The notes: generated from the letters alone by a model not told the origin. A stretch of 64,000 nt of DNA from Strongyloides papillosus (GCA_005656395.1 SRSI01000018.1:1-64000), one strand, 5' to 3'. Positions 1-11,500 are shown, counted from the first letter of the stretch. Program-made: numbers and translations.

Positions 1-583
1 CTTTATATATTTTTGAGGTTTTGTTATCAAATTCTCGATAACCCAATTCCTTACCAAATGCGAACGTTTTCTCTGGTATATTGAAGTTATATATCTTTAT
101 TTCATGAAAATAGGACATAATATTTAGATGTCTTACTTTCGTTATATTTGACTTTTCTCCATTATTACACCTAATTATGTATTCCCATTTTGCAAGAAGA
201 TGACTCTGATCATTTTTATAAACATTGAAGTAAATAAGTTTTATTTCTTCAGTTTTTTTGATATTATAGTTTCTCCAATGATTATGAATGTCATATCTAC
301 TTGTAAAACTTAGAGATTTCTTTACACTATCATTACGTCTCTTGTAAATAATAACACTAGTTTTACCATTAATATTATATACATTCACAGTATCGTATGG
401 GCATTGTATAGCAATTATTTCAGTATTACTCATAATACTGTAGTTTTTTTGGGAACATTTTGGCAACATCATCAGGATTAGAAAGAAATTTGAAAGTATA
501 TCATGATAGTCAAATCCATAACAAGAACTTATAAAAATTGAATATACAACCAATATTCAAAAATATTTGAGTAGTTTATTCAT
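1..583 (-). CDS. Unrecognised secreted-type protein, 5' part only; in-frame TGA near the start
   Basis: On the minus strand an open frame runs from about 556 off the window edge at position 1. The first ATG in frame is at 583-581, but codon 9 (559-557) is TGA. The residues on either side of that stop look like one signal peptide (hydrophobic run ILVVYSIFISS, then CYGFDY). Internal ATGs at 472-467 would bypass the stop but lose the signal peptide. Further on the frame contains IAIQCPYDTVNVYNI, KTSVIIYKRR and LAKWEYIIRCNNGEK. A possible donor GTAAGA lies at about 153, although the frame stays open through it. I recognise no family. It is either a gene broken by one nonsense change or one whose start lies elsewhere; the rest is outside the window. 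Confidence 0.45.
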
Positions 584-963
584 TATGTAAAAAAAACAAT
601 ATTTTTTGTGAAAAAACTATTTCTACTAATAAAAAAATTCAATAAATATTTAAATAATATGCAGAATTAATTCAAATTATATTTATTTTTCAATAAATTA
701 TAGCTTGATTATATTCTATTTTAATAAAATTCTGAATAACAATTATAGGGAATTTTTTAATTGTATTTATTTATTGTAATTTGTATGGTAATATCTGTAA
801 GAAAAAAATTGATTTCGTTTTCACCATAACTCTTCTTTGAATTAACTATTTATGTAATTTATTACAACTAAAGAATCACCTACGTTTTATTTGATATTAT
901 TACCTATCTATGTGTGAATAAATTTTTTGTTATCTTATTAATAATATCGTAGAAATTTATTTA
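584..963. other. AT-rich spacer, no feature seen
   Basis: Very AT-rich sequence between the edge gene and the first SCP/TAPS relic. I see no open frame, repeat or RNA-like structure. Confidence 0.6.
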
Positions 964-1808
964 TCAATTAATATTTTTAAACCTTTTTTTAGCTGGTATA
1001 CGAATATTACTACGATATTTTCTTTTAATATTTCCTTTTGGAGAAACAAGCATGAAGATAAGACGTTACTATTTTTTGCTCCTTGAATAATATTACATCC
1101 AATTTTGGTAGATGAATACTAGACTGGTTGGGTAAAATTTCCAGGAACAGTATTTTCAACATTATTATAATTAATTTTCTTCACATCGACTCCAATAATT
1201 TATCGGTGCATATTCACCTTTTACATTAAAAATGTAATAAGTTATAACTTTTAATGAGGTATTTTTTTTACTACTCCATTTTTTTTTGTTTTCAGTAATT
1301 TATCAGCAAGTATTTGTGCTTTTCTAACTAAAGTAGAACGAAAGACAAGTTTTTTGCTTGGTAATTTTGACGTATATTATTAATAGCATCTATTATCTGC
1401 AAAATATTAATAAAACAAATTTAGTCAACCAACATTAAGTTTCACTTCAGCAAATATATCGAGCTTTTGTTTTGTAATTGGTTTAGATGTAGTTTTTTTT
1501 TTGTTGTAGGTCTTCTGAGTGTTGTTTTTTATACGTAGGTTTTTAAGCTGTAATTTTCTTACCTGATTGTTTTTTAGCTAAAATTTTTTCTAATGGACTG
1601 TCTTTTTTTACATATTTAATTTTAATATTTTCACTTGCATAAGCACTTATAGAATCATGACTAATAAAATGTTTTGCATGTATACCATTTTATATCATGT
1701 TAAATGGCTGAATGTTCTCTTTTTTACATTAATTTCTAATGTTTGATATTTAAAAAATAATATAGATAATACGATAGATGTAAGATAATTCCTATAGAAA
1801 ATAAGCAT
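964..1808 (-). pseudogene. SCP/TAPS (CAP-domain) pseudogene C0
   Basis: This is a degenerate copy of the two-exon family that follows. The start region at 1808 still reads MLIFYRNYLTSIVLSILFFKY, matching the paralogue signal peptides, and is followed by EINVKK before stops appear. A relic of the Thr/Arg-rich segment lies around 1470-1560, the short intron around 1390-1435, and CAP remnants around 985-1390 (including the region equivalent to KGNI..K..NIR at about 985-1050). Frames are broken several times in both exons, so no long open frame survives. It keeps the upstream TATA-like block at 1929-1962, as the intact copies do. It is the first unit of the array. Confidence 0.75.
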
Positions 1809-1928
1809 TTGTAATTTTAACTTTAATTTAAAAAAAAATCATTTTATCGTTGTTTTTATTTACTTAATGATAAAAATAAAAAAACTCAAGCATTAAAGTG
1901 CAAGGATTTGCCTCACTTTACTGTAAAG

Positions 1929-1962
1929 ACAGATGTAAAAAAACATTTATATTCATGATATT
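1929..1962 (-). promoter_or_regulatory. Shared upstream TATA-like block of SCP/TAPS genes (first of about 11 copies)
   Basis: Read on the gene strand the block is approximately TATAAATATTTTTTTACATC followed by TGTTT. Recognisable copies lie at 1929-1962, 4051-4081, 6250-6290, 8570-8603, 10707-10740, 12941-12970, 15131-15166, 17113-17148, 58181-58212, 61480-61510 and 63950-63985. Each sits 104-121 nt before the ATG of its gene. C8 (about 19924) and C10 (about 34691) have only weak versions. The fixed distance and the TATA-like core suggest a common core promoter. Inheritance with the duplication unit could also explain it. Confidence 0.5.
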
Positions 1963-2765
1963 ATTATTTTTATAGATTTTTTGATGTAAAAAATAGTAAC
2001 ATTATCATTTTGTTTATTCAAATTTTAACATGAAAATATATTGACAGTAATATATGGATAAAAATATTGTTATTTTTACTTAATCAGACTAAGGTGTGAG
2101 TTTTTCATAGCTGTGTCTACATTTATTGATCCTTTAAAATTGGAAATTTTTTACTAAAAATACTTAAAAGTAACTCTTTAGGTTTTAATATATATAAACT
2201 AAAGAATTAAAAGTTAAAATCATTTTCTTGATTAAGTTAACCAATTTAAAAATAACTTATCAAAAATTTATCTAATTATCAGATTTTAGTATTACTTCTG
2301 TTAAGAGAAACTTTACTTTATAATTTCAGATATTTACAATTTTATTTCATAAATTTACCATCATATATTTATGGATAAAAAAGAACAGACAGAAGTTTAA
2401 GAAGAACATTCTCAAAGTGTAACTTAGTTTTCTAGAATCAAGAGTCATTTTTACTATTTATACTATAAAAAATTGTAAGAAAATACTTTTATTGCTTATT
2501 TATTTATTAAATTTAAAATATTTAAACAAAAGTTATACTTAAGATCAAATTAATTCTCATAATTTTTTTACTTTAGAAAATACAAAGTACATAACAAAAA
2601 ATAAAAGTGTGGTGTGATAATTTATATGCATATATATTCATCACACATAAAAAATCACTTGAGTTATATTATTAATTATCATTCACTTTCATGAAATCAA
2701 ATTTTTAGTGATATCACATTGACAATATATTTGATAAATTTTTATAAATTCTCATATTTAAATTT
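1963..2765. other. Array spacer with conserved 3' block
   Basis: Intergenic DNA downstream of C1. At about 2390-2560 it holds a block (AGAAGAACATTCTCAAAGTG through a TTTTCTAGAATCAA core) that recurs 200-450 nt past the stop of most SCP/TAPS loci. It marks the repeat unit of the array. I see no gene. Confidence 0.5.
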
Positions 2766-3937
2766 TCATGGAATAGGTCTACGAATATTTTCAGGATATT
2801 GTCCTGGAATACCACCTTTTGGAGAAAGCAAACATATCGTTATAATACCAGCATTATCATCTAATTCACTAATACCACATCCGATTTCCTTAGATGAAAC
2901 CCAAACTAGTTGGGCAAAATCGAGAGGAACAGTATCTTCATTAAGATCATTGTAATCTATATCTTGTGTTGCAATAGTCCAAAAAGACAAAGGATCAAAT
3001 TCACGTTCGGATCTTGCGTGATAGAAGATAAGTCCAACTGAATCATCATTGATATCATTCAATCTTTCATGTGATTCATCAGCAATTTTTTGTGCTCTTT
3101 TGGCTAAAGTAGCGCTAACGGTAAGCTTTTCTGCTTGATGTTTAAGACGTAAGTTATTAATATCACTTATTGTCTATAAAATATTAATGAAAAAAAATAT
3201 GGTCAACTAACTTTAGTTTTCAAAGCAGCATATTTATCAAGTTTTACTGTTGTGGTTGTTGTTGTAGTTGTTGTGGTTTTTCTTGTGGTTGTAGGTTTTG
3301 GAGTTTGAGGTCTCACTGATGGCCTAACTGAGGGTCTAACTGTTGGTCTAGGAGAAGGTTTTTTAGATGTAATTTTCTTTTTTGTAGTTCTTTTTGGTGG
3401 AGTTGGTCTAGGTCCGGGTTTTCGAGGTGTAGTTCTTCGAATTGGAGGTCTTCGAGGTGTAGTTGTTCGAATTGGAGGTCTTCGAGGTGTAGTTCTTCGA
3501 GCTGGAGGTCTTCGGGGTGTTGTTCTTCGAAGTGGAGGTCTTCGAGGTGTAGTTCGTCGAGCTGAAAATCTTCTAGGTGTAGTTCTTCGAGCTGGAGGTC
3601 TTCCAGTTGGAGGTCTTCTCCCTGGAGCTTTTCTAGCTTGAGGTCTTTTAGCTTTAACTATTTTATTTCTATCTTTTATTGAAACACTTTTTTGTTTATT
3701 TTGCCCTCCTTTATTACTAGCCTGTCGTTTTTTTAGATATTTAACTTCACTATTTCCATTTATAGGATAACCGAAAGAATCATGGCCAATGAAATTTTTT
3801 GAAGATAAAGCATTTTGTATTAAGTCAAATGATGCGCCATCTTCACTTCTTACATTATTTTTTAATGTTTGATATTGGAAGAATAATATAGATAAAATGA
3901 TAAACTTAATAAAGTAATTACTATAAAAAATGCACAT
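2766..3937 (-). CDS. SCP/TAPS (CAP-domain) secreted protein C1, Arg/Pro/Thr-rich stalk
   Basis: Two exons, 3212-3937 and 2766-3173, with a 38 nt phase-0 intron (GTTAGT..TATAG), giving 377 residues. Exon 1 encodes a signal peptide (MCIFYSNYFIKFIILSILFF), a propeptide ending in dibasic YLKKRQ at residues 67-72, then a very basic stalk of 10-residue RRTTPRRPPx units and a Thr run. Exon 2 is a reduced CAP domain: DINNLRLKHQAEKLTV aligns with the first helix, DFAQLVWVSSKEIGCGIS with CAP1, ITICLLSPKGGI with CAP2. The His normally found before the F-T-Q of CAP1 is absent, and only two Cys remain in the domain. Family members are secreted; their role in Strongyloides parasitism is inferred from expansion and expression in related species. 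Exon 2 is almost identical to that of C7. Confidence 0.88.
3415..3615 (-). repeat. 30-bp minisatellite in C1 exon 1
   Basis: Tandem 30-nt units (plus-strand core CTTCGAGGTGTAGTTCTTCG) encode the 10-residue RTTPRRPPxR stalk unit. The period is a multiple of three, so other frames and the opposite strand also stay open and give spurious ORFs. Confidence 0.85.
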
Positions 3938-4977
3938 TTCTAGTTTTCATTTTAAATTTCGAAAAGGCTTCTTTTTATTGTTTTCTTTATTTACATAATA
4001 TCAAAAGTATGTTACTCGATTATCAAAAGTATATTTTAACATTTTATTACAAAACGGACGTAAAAAACATTTATGTCCAAGTTATTATTACTTATATAAT
4101 TATTTAAATACAATCAGAGATAGCACTTTTGTAATCCAAATTTTAATGTTACAACTTTTTGATTTGAATATGTAGATAAAAACATCGTTGCTATATTTTT
4201 ATTTAAATATCCGAAATCTATGTTTCCACCTGCTTAATTACACTTACAATAAATTTAACATACACTTTTTGAAAAAATATTTTATAATATTTATTAATTC
4301 ATTCATTTTTCCGTACTTGTAAGCTAAATTTTATTATATGCTTTATAAATTCTGTCAAACATTTTTAAAATACCTCATTAAAAGCGTGTTAGATTACAAA
4401 ATTTTCAATATTAAATTGACAATTGGTAGTATTACTTTATAATTTGAAACATTTATCATTTTATTCCATCAAATTAACACTACATATCTATGACTATTAA
4501 AGATCAAACAGAAAATTGAAGAAGAATCTTTTTTAAGGTTAAATTTGATTTTCTAATATAAAAAATCATCTGAACTATTATCTTATCTAAGTCGAAAGAA
4601 AATACTTAAATTGCTTATTGAATCATAAAAATTTGATAATGTTAAATATTAGTAATAATATATTTTATTGGGAAACCGATAAACTAAACTCTGTCATCAA
4701 ACTAATACAATATATATATCAAATTGTCATCATTAACGCTAACCTAACAGATAACATTAACAAAAAATGTACCAAAGAAAAGTATCATTATTATATCCTC
4801 TTTCATTTATATGAAAACTAATGTACAAAAAGCAAAAGTGTAAATGTCTTAGTATAGATTCTATGATTTATTACAAAAAAACCACATGCAAATTATTATT
4901 GATTCACTCGTATGTGATTAAATTTTTGATGATATTACACTAAAAGTATGTTAAAAAATTTTCTAGAAGTTTTCATA
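3938..4977. other. Array spacer between C1 and C2
   Basis: Contains the C1 upstream block at 4051-4081 and the conserved 3' block of C2 at about 4490-4610. A short plus-strand open frame here starts with TTG and has no homologue in the equivalent spacers. No gene is supported. Confidence 0.55.
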
Positions 4978-6147
4978 TTAAAGTTTTTTCCTCTTTGGTT
5001 TAACATTATCGTGATATTTCCCTTTAATATTTCCTCTGGGATAAAACATGCATATAGTAACAATGCCATTATCTATTTCTTTTTTACTAATACCACATCC
5101 AATATCTGTAGTCGAAACCCAAACTAATTGGGCAAAACTATCAGGAACATGTTCTTCATCAAGTTCGTTATAGTTGATATTTTCCGATTCAGCAGTCCAA
5201 TCAGGTAGAGGATTAAATTTATCTTCCGATTCTGTAAAATAGAGCAACCATCCAATTGAATTACTATCAATACTATCAAGTCTGTTTTTTAGGTCATCAG
5301 CAACATTTTGTGCTTGGTTAGCCAAAGTAGTATTAACAGTAAGCTTTTTCGCTTGATGTTTAAAGCGTAAATCATTAATATTACTTATTAACTGTAAAAT
5401 ATTAATAAAAAAATACAGTCAACCTACTTTAGATTTTAATTCTGCATATTTATCAGGCTTTGCTGTTGTAGTTGTTCTTCTAGTTGTTGTAGTTGCTCTT
5501 TTAGTTGTTGTGGGTTTTGGAGTTTGAGATCTCAATGGTGGTCTAACTGGGGGTCTAACTGGAGGCCTAGGTGGAGGCTTTTTAGATGTAGTTTGTTTTT
5601 TTGTAGTTCTTTTTGGTGGAGTTGGTCTAGGTCCGGGTTTTTTAGTCGTTGGTCTCCCATTTGGAGGTTTTCGAGGTGTAGTTCTTCGAAGTGGAGGTCT
5701 TCGAGGTGTAGTTCTTCGAAGTGGAAGTCTTCTAGGCGTAGTTCTTTTAATTGGTGGTTTCCTATTTGGACGCCTTGGATATGGAGGTCGTATCCCTGGA
5801 GGACTTATACCAGGGAATTTTTTTCCTTGAACTATCCCAGCTTGACTTTTATTATCTTCATTGTTGCTTTTTTTTGATACAAAACTACTTTGCTCCCTTT
5901 GTACCCCTTTATTTTCAATCTGTCGTTTCCTTAGATAATTATTTTTACTAATTCTACTTTTAGAATGAACGAAAGAATCATGACTAGCAAAATTTTTTGA
6001 GGAAAGATCATTTTGTATTAAATCTAATGATACACTATCGTTATTTTCTACATTATTTTTTAACGCATGATACTGAAGAAATAATATAGATAAAATGATA
6101 AATTTAATATAATAATTACTATAAAAAATATCCATTTTAGTTTTCAT
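4978..6147 (-). CDS. SCP/TAPS (CAP-domain) secreted protein C2
   Basis: Exons 5428-6147 and 4978-5391, intron 36 nt (GTAGGT..TTTACAG, phase 0), about 377 residues. The start could be MKTKM at 6147 or MDIFYS at 6135. C3 has a stop between the two equivalent ATGs, so the second is probably the ancestral start. Order: signal peptide (IKFIILSILFLQYHA), propeptide, cleavage-type YLRKRQ at about 71-76, Gly/Pro linker, four or so RRTTPRRPPxR units, PRP/Thr tract, CAP domain (NDLRFKHQAKKLTVNTTLA; SFAQLVWVSTTDIGCGIS; VTICMFYPRGNI). CAP1 lacks the usual His. The N-terminal 100 residues and the 5' flank are nearly identical to C3 and C4, which points to recent duplication or conversion. Confidence 0.88.
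5655..5760 (-). repeat. 30-bp minisatellite in C2 exon 1
   Basis: Shortest version of the stalk repeat, about three to four units, between a Gly/Pro-rich segment and the KKPGPRPTPPKRTTKK segment. Copy-number differences in this repeat account for much of the length difference between paralogues. Confidence 0.75.
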
Positions 6148-6936
6148 TTTTAAATTTTAAAAATGATTCTTTTTATTGCTTTCTCTATTTACTTAATATC
6201 AAAAATTTGTTGCTCGATTATAAAAGTATATTTTGACATCTGAATTTGAAACAGATGTAAAAAAATATTTATATTCAAGACATCATCACTCTTGTTAGTA
6301 TTTTTAATGAAAGCATGAGTAGTATTTTTATAATTCAAATTTTTATATCACAACTTACTAATTTTGGTATATAGATAAATGTTTTGTTAATATTTTTTGT
6401 TTAACCTCCGAAATCTATGTTCCCACCTGCTTGAATTACACTAACAAAACATTTACTGTACAATTCGTGATAAAATATTTCGTAATATCTACTAATTTTA
6501 TTCATTTGTCCGTATTTATAATTTTATCATCTTTTGAGAAATTTTTCCAAATAGTTAAGAAATAACAATCAAGAAAGTATTAGATTTTAATATTACTTCT
6601 ACAACTATAAGTTTTACTTGGTATTTTAATATATTTGCCACTCTATTTTATCAAATTTACACCACAAATCTATGGTTAAGAGCGTTCAAAATAAAGTTTA
6701 AGAGGGACATTCTTAAAGTGTAACTTGGTTTTCTAGAATAAAAAATCATCTTTACATTTATTCTATCTAAGTTAAAAGAAAATACTTATATTATTTATTT
6801 ATATAAATTTAGAGAACATAAACGAAAATTATACTTAAGACAATTATAATTTTCATAATTTTCTTTAGACATTAAAAAAAAGTACAAAAAATATAAAAAT
6901 ATATTTTAATGATTTATATGCATTTATTTTTATTAC
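6148..6936. other. Array spacer between C2 and C3, first part
   Basis: 5' flank of C2 with its upstream block at 6250-6290, then the 3' block of C3 at about 6690-6840. Nearly identical to the spacers at 8455-9240 and 10604-11380. No gene. Confidence 0.55.
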
Positions 6937-7115
6937 TGTTGTAACCTTTGCTCATAGCTAAGGCTATGAGTTTAGCACCAAAATTCATTTATTTAAGTGA
7001 AGACTAAACTGTTTTATTATCAAAACATGCTATTTAAATAGAAAATAATATAAATGAAATTATAATAATAACATAATTAATTATCATATATAAATATTTA
7101 TATTTAAATATTACA
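6937..7115. mobile_element. 179-bp TG..CA insertion with 5-bp target duplication (solo-LTR-like)
   Basis: Compared with the otherwise matching spacer at about 9238-9275, this unit carries extra sequence starting TGTTGTAACC and ending ATTACA. It is flanked by the direct repeat ATTAC at 6932-6936 and 7116-7120. TG..CA ends with a 5-bp duplication are the signature of LTR-retroelement integration, so a short solo LTR is the simplest reading. It contains a perfect 8-bp hairpin, CTCATAGC/GCTATGAG with loop TAAG, at 6951-6970. No internal domain or partner LTR is present in the window. Confidence 0.6.
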
Positions 7116-7236
7116 ATTACAAATAAAAAAATCATGTACATTTTATTATTTATTATAACTCATTCATAATTGATTAAACTTTTAATGATATTATATAAAC
7201 AATATGTTTAAAATAAATTTCTATAAGTTCACATAT

Positions 7237-8454
7237 TTATGTTTCTTTTTTTTCCGGTTTAACATTATTACTATATTGTCCTGGAATATTTCCTTTAGGA
7301 TAAAACACGCATATAGTAAAAATGCCATCCTTTGATTCAAGTTCACTAATACCACATCCAATATCTGTGGTCGATGCCCAAACTAATTGGGCAAACTCTG
7401 GAAAAACAGGTTCTTCATCAAGTTTATCATAATTAATATTTTCTGATCCGGCAGTCCACAAACGTAAAGGATTAAAATCATTTTCTGATTTTGCAATATC
7501 GAACATACTTCCAATTAAATTATTATCAATACCATTAATTCCATTTATTGGATTCTCAGCAATTTTTTGTGCTTTTTCGGCTAAAGTAACATTAACAGTA
7601 AGTTTTTTTGCTTGATGTTTAAGACGTAAATCATTAATATTACTTATTAACTGTAAAATATTAATAAAAAAGTATAGTCGACTTACTTGAGATTTCAAAT
7701 GAGCATATTTATCAGGTTTTACGGTTGTAGTTGTGCTTCTAGTTGTTGTAGTTGCTCTTTTAGTTGTTGTGGGTTTTGGAGTTTGAGGTCTCAATGATGG
7801 TCTAACTGAAGGTCTAACTGGAGGTCTAGGTAAAGGTGTCTTAGGCGTAGTTTGTTTTTTTGTAGTTCTTTTTGGTGGAGTTGGTCTAGGTCCGAGTTTT
7901 TTAGTGGTTGGTCTCCCATTTGGAGGTCTTCGAATCGTAGTTCTTCGAATTGGAGATCTTCGAGTCGTAGTTCTTCGAATTGGAGGTCTTCGAGTCGTAG
8001 TTCTTCGAACTGGAGGTCTTTGAGTCGTAATTCTTCGAACTGGAGGTCTTCGAAGCGTAGGTTTTCTAGTTGGTGGTCTTCTATTTGGATGTCTTGGATA
8101 TGGAGGTCGTATACCTGGAGGATTTATATCAGGGAATTTTTTTCCTCGAATTACCCCAGCCTGACGCTTATTATCTTCATTGTTGCTCTTTTTTGATGCA
8201 AAACTACTTTGCTCCCTTTGTACTCCTTTATTTTCAATCTGTCTTTTCCTTAGATAATTATTTTTACTAATTCTACTTTTAGAATGAACGAAAGAATCAT
8301 GACTAGCAAAATTTTTTGAGGAAAGATCATTTTGTATTAAATCTAATGATACACTATCGTTATTTTCTACATTATTTTTTAACGCATGATACTGAAGAAA
8401 TAATATAGATAAAATGATAAATTTAATATAATAATTACTATAAAAAATATCCAT
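7237..8454 (-). CDS. SCP/TAPS (CAP-domain) secreted protein C3
   Basis: Exons 7687-8454 and 7237-7650 with a 36 nt intron (GTAAGT..TTTACAG), giving 393 residues. Here the intron has no stop and is a multiple of three, so the frame reads straight through and retention would add 12 residues. By comparison with C2 and C4, removal is the expected form. Start MDIFYSNYYIKF at 8454; an ATG four codons upstream runs into TAA. Layout: signal peptide, YLRKRQ propeptide end at about 68-72, RRTTTRRPPIR-type stalk repeats (about six units), Pro/Thr tract, CAP domain with EFAQLVWASTTDIGCGIS and FTICVFYPKGNI. CAP1 has no His. Exon 2 differs from C4 by only a few residues. Confidence 0.88.
   Translation of the reverse strand: MDIFYSNYYIKFIILSILFLQYHALKNNVENNDSVSLDLIQNDLSSKNFASHDSFVHSKSRISKNNYLRKRQIENKGVQREQSSFASKKSNNEDNKRQAGVIRGKKFPDINPPGIRPPYPRHPNRRPPTRKPTLRRPPVRRITTQRPPVRRTTTRRPPIRRTTTRRSPIRRTTIRRPPNGRPTTKKLGPRPTPPKRTTKKQTTPKTPLPRPPVRPSVRPSLRPQTPKPTTTKRATTTTRSTTTTVKPDKYAHLKSQVSRLYFFINILQLISNINDLRLKHQAKKLTVNVTLAEKAQKIAENPINGINGIDNNLIGSMFDIAKSENDFNPLRLWTAGSENINYDKLDEEPVFPEFAQLVWASTTDIGCGISELESKDGIFTICVFYPKGNIPGQYSNNVKPEKKET
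7910..8085 (-). repeat. 30-bp minisatellite in C3 exon 1
   Basis: About six 30-nt units with plus-strand core CTTCGAGTCGTAGTTCTTCG encode RRTTTRRPPIR-type repeats. The array is closely matched by that in C4. Confidence 0.85.
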
Positions 8455-9371
8455 TTAAGTTTTCATTTTAACTTTTAAAAATGATTCTTTTTATTGCTTT
8501 CTCTATTTACTTAATATCAAAAATTTGTTGCTCGATTATAAAAGTATATTTTGACATCTGAATTTGAAACAGATGTAAAAAAATATTTATATTCAAGACA
8601 TCATCACTCTTGTTAGTATTTTTAATGAAAGCATGAGTAGTATTTTTATAATTCAAATTTTTATATCACAACTTACTAATTTTGGTATATAGATAAATGT
8701 TTTGTTAATATTTTTTGTTTAACTGTCCGAAATCTATTTTCCCACCTGCTTGTATCACACTTACAAAACATTTACTGTACAATTCGTGATAAAATATTTC
8801 GTAATATCTACTTATTTTATTCATTTGTCCGTACTTATAATTTTATCATCTTTGGAGAACTTTTTTCAAATAGTTAAAAAATAACAATCAAGAAAGTATT
8901 AGATTTCAATATTATCTCTACAACTATAAATTTTTCTTTGTATTTTATGATATTTATCACTTTATCGAATCAACACCATATATCTATGGTTAAGAGAGTT
9001 CAAAATGAAGTTTAAGAGGGGCATTCTTAAAGTGTAACTTGGTTTTCTAGAATAAAAAATCATCTTTACATTTATTCTATCTAAGTTGGAAGAAAATACC
9101 TGTATTATTTATTTATTTATATAAATTTGGAGAACATAAACGAAACTTATACTTAAGACAATTATAATGTTCATAATTTTTTTTAGACTTTAAAAAAAAG
9201 TACAAAAAATATAAAAATATATTTTAATGATTTATATGCATTTATTTTTATTACAAATAAAAAAAATCATGTACATTTTATTATTTATTATAACTCATTC
9301 ATAATTGATTAAATTTTTAATGATATTATATAAACAATATGTTTAAAATAAATTTCTATAAGTTCACATAT
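8455..9371. other. Array spacer between C3 and C4
   Basis: Holds the C3 upstream block (8570-8603) and the 3' block of C4 (about 9010-9170). It lacks the 179-bp insertion found at 6937. No gene. Confidence 0.55.
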
Positions 9372-10603
9372 TTATGTTTCCTTTTTTTCCGGTTTAACAT
9401 TATCACTATATTGTCCTGGAATATTTCCTTTAGGATAAAACATGCATATAGTAAAAATGCCATCCTTTGATTCAAGTTCACTAATACCACATCCAATATC
9501 TGTGGTCGATACCCAAACTAATTGGGCAAACTCTGGAAAAACAGGTTCTTCATCAAGTTTATCATAATTAATATCTTCTGATCCGGCAGTCCACGAACGT
9601 AAAGGATTAAAATCATTTTCTGATTTTGCAATATCGAACATAATTCCAATTAAATTATTATCAATACCATTAATTCCATTTATTGGATTCTCAGCAATTT
9701 TTTGTGCTTTTTCGGCTAAAGTAGCATTAACAGTAAGTTTTTTTGCTTGATGTTGTATACGTAAATCATTAATATCACTTATTGTCTGTAAAATATCAAT
9801 GAAAAAAAATATGGTCAACTCACTTTAGCTATCAAAGCAGCATATTTATCAGGTTTTACGGTTGTAGTTGTGCTTTTAGTTGTTGTAGTTGCTCTTTTAG
9901 TTGTTGTGGGTTTTGGAGTTTGAGGTCTCAATGATGGTCTAACTGAAGGTCTAACTGGAGGTCTAGGTAAAGGTGTCTTAGGCGTAGTTTGTTTTTTTGT
10001 AGTTCTTTTTGGTGGAGTTGGTCTAGGTCCGAGTTTTTTAGTGGTTGGTCTCCCATTTGGAGGTCTTCGAATCGTAGTTCTTCGAATTGGAGATCTTCGA
10101 GTCGTAGTTCTTCGAATTGGAGGTCTTCGAGTCGTAGTTCTTCGAACTGGAGGTCTTCGAATCGTAGTTCTTCGAACTGGAGGTCTTCTAGACGTAGTTC
10201 TTTTAATTGGTGGTCTTCTATTTGGATGTCTTGGGTATGGAGGTCGTATCCCTAGAGGACTTATACCAGGGAATTTTTTTCCTTGAATTATCCTAGCCTG
10301 ATGTTTATTATCTTCATTGTTGCTCTTTTTTGATACAAAACTACTTTCCTCCCTTTGTACCCCTTTATTTTCAATCTGTCGTTTCCTTAGATAATTATTT
10401 TTACTAATTCTACTTTTAGAATGAACGAAAGAATCATGACCAACAAAATTTTTTGAGGAAAGATCATTTTGTATTAAATCTAATGATACACTATCGTTAT
10501 TTTCTACATTATTTTCTAATGCATGGTACTGAAAAAACAATATAGATAAAATGATAAATTTAATATAATAATTACTATAAAAAATATCCATTTTAGTTTT
10601 CAT
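9372..10603 (-). CDS. SCP/TAPS (CAP-domain) secreted protein C4
   Basis: Exons 9824-10603 and 9372-9785, intron 38 nt (GTGAGT..TTTACAG, phase 0), about 397 residues, or 393 from the second ATG. Signal peptide and propeptide (YLRKRQ) as in C2; stalk with about six RRTTTRRPPIR-like units; CAP domain with EFAQLVWVSTTDIGCGIS and FTICMFYPKGNI and only two Cys. The end of exon 1, the intron and the start of exon 2 (LIAKV; TISDINDLR) resemble C1 and C7, whereas the rest resembles C3. The gene therefore looks like a mosaic made by conversion or unequal exchange. CAP1 lacks the His found in canonical members. Confidence 0.88.
10050..10225 (-). repeat. 30-bp minisatellite in C4 exon 1
   Basis: About six 30-nt units encoding RRTTxRRPPxR, nearly the same order of variants as in C3. 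Confidence 0.85.
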
Positions 10604-11500
10604 TTTTAAATTTTAAAAATGATTCTTTTTATTGCTTTCTCTATTTATTTAATATCAAAAATTTGTTGCTCGATTATTAAAGTATATTTTAACATCTGAA
10701 TTTGAAACAGATGTAAAAAAATATTTATATTCAAGACATCATCACTCATGTTAGTATTTTTAATGAAAGCGTGAGTAGTATTTTTATTATTCAAATTTTT
10801 ATATCACAACTTACTAATTTTGGTATATAGATAAATGTTTTGTTAATATTTTTTGTTTAACTGTCCGAAATCTATGTTCCCACCTGCTTGAATCACACTT
10901 ACAAAACATTTACTGTACAATTCGTGATAAAATATTTCGTAATATCTACTAATTTTATTCATTTGTCCGTATTTATAATTTTATCATCTTTTGAGAAATT
11001 TTTCCAAATAGTTAAGAAATAACAATCAAGAAAGTATTAGATTTTAATGTTACTTCTACAACTATAAGTTTTACTTTGTATTTTAATATATTTGCCACTT
11101 TATCAAATTTACATTACAAATCTATGGTTAAGAGCGTTCAAAATGAAGTTTTAAGAGGGACATTCCTAAAGTGTAACTTGGTTTTCTAGAATAAAAATCA
11201 TCTTTATATTTATTCTATCTAAGTTGAAAGAAAATACTTATATTATTTATTTATTTATATAAATTTAGAGAACATAAGCAAAAATTATACTTAAGACAAT
11301 TATAATTTTCATAATTTTCTTTAGACTTTAAAAAAAAGTACAAAAAATATAAAAATATATTTTAATGATTTATATGCATTTATTTTTATTACAAATAAAA
11401 AAATCATGTACATTTTTTTATTTATCATAACTCATTCATAATTGATTAAATTTTTAATGATATTATATAAACAATATGGTTAAAATAAATTTCTAAAAGT
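10604..11500. other. Array spacer between C4 and C5
   Basis: C4 upstream block at 10707-10740 and 3' block of C5 at about 11140-11310. No gene seen. Confidence 0.55.

Noticed and set aside
5524..10286. Plus-strand Trp/Ser-rich ORFs opposite the stalk exons of C2, C3 and C4
   Set aside because: Antisense reading of the 30-bp minisatellite; no start context or family.
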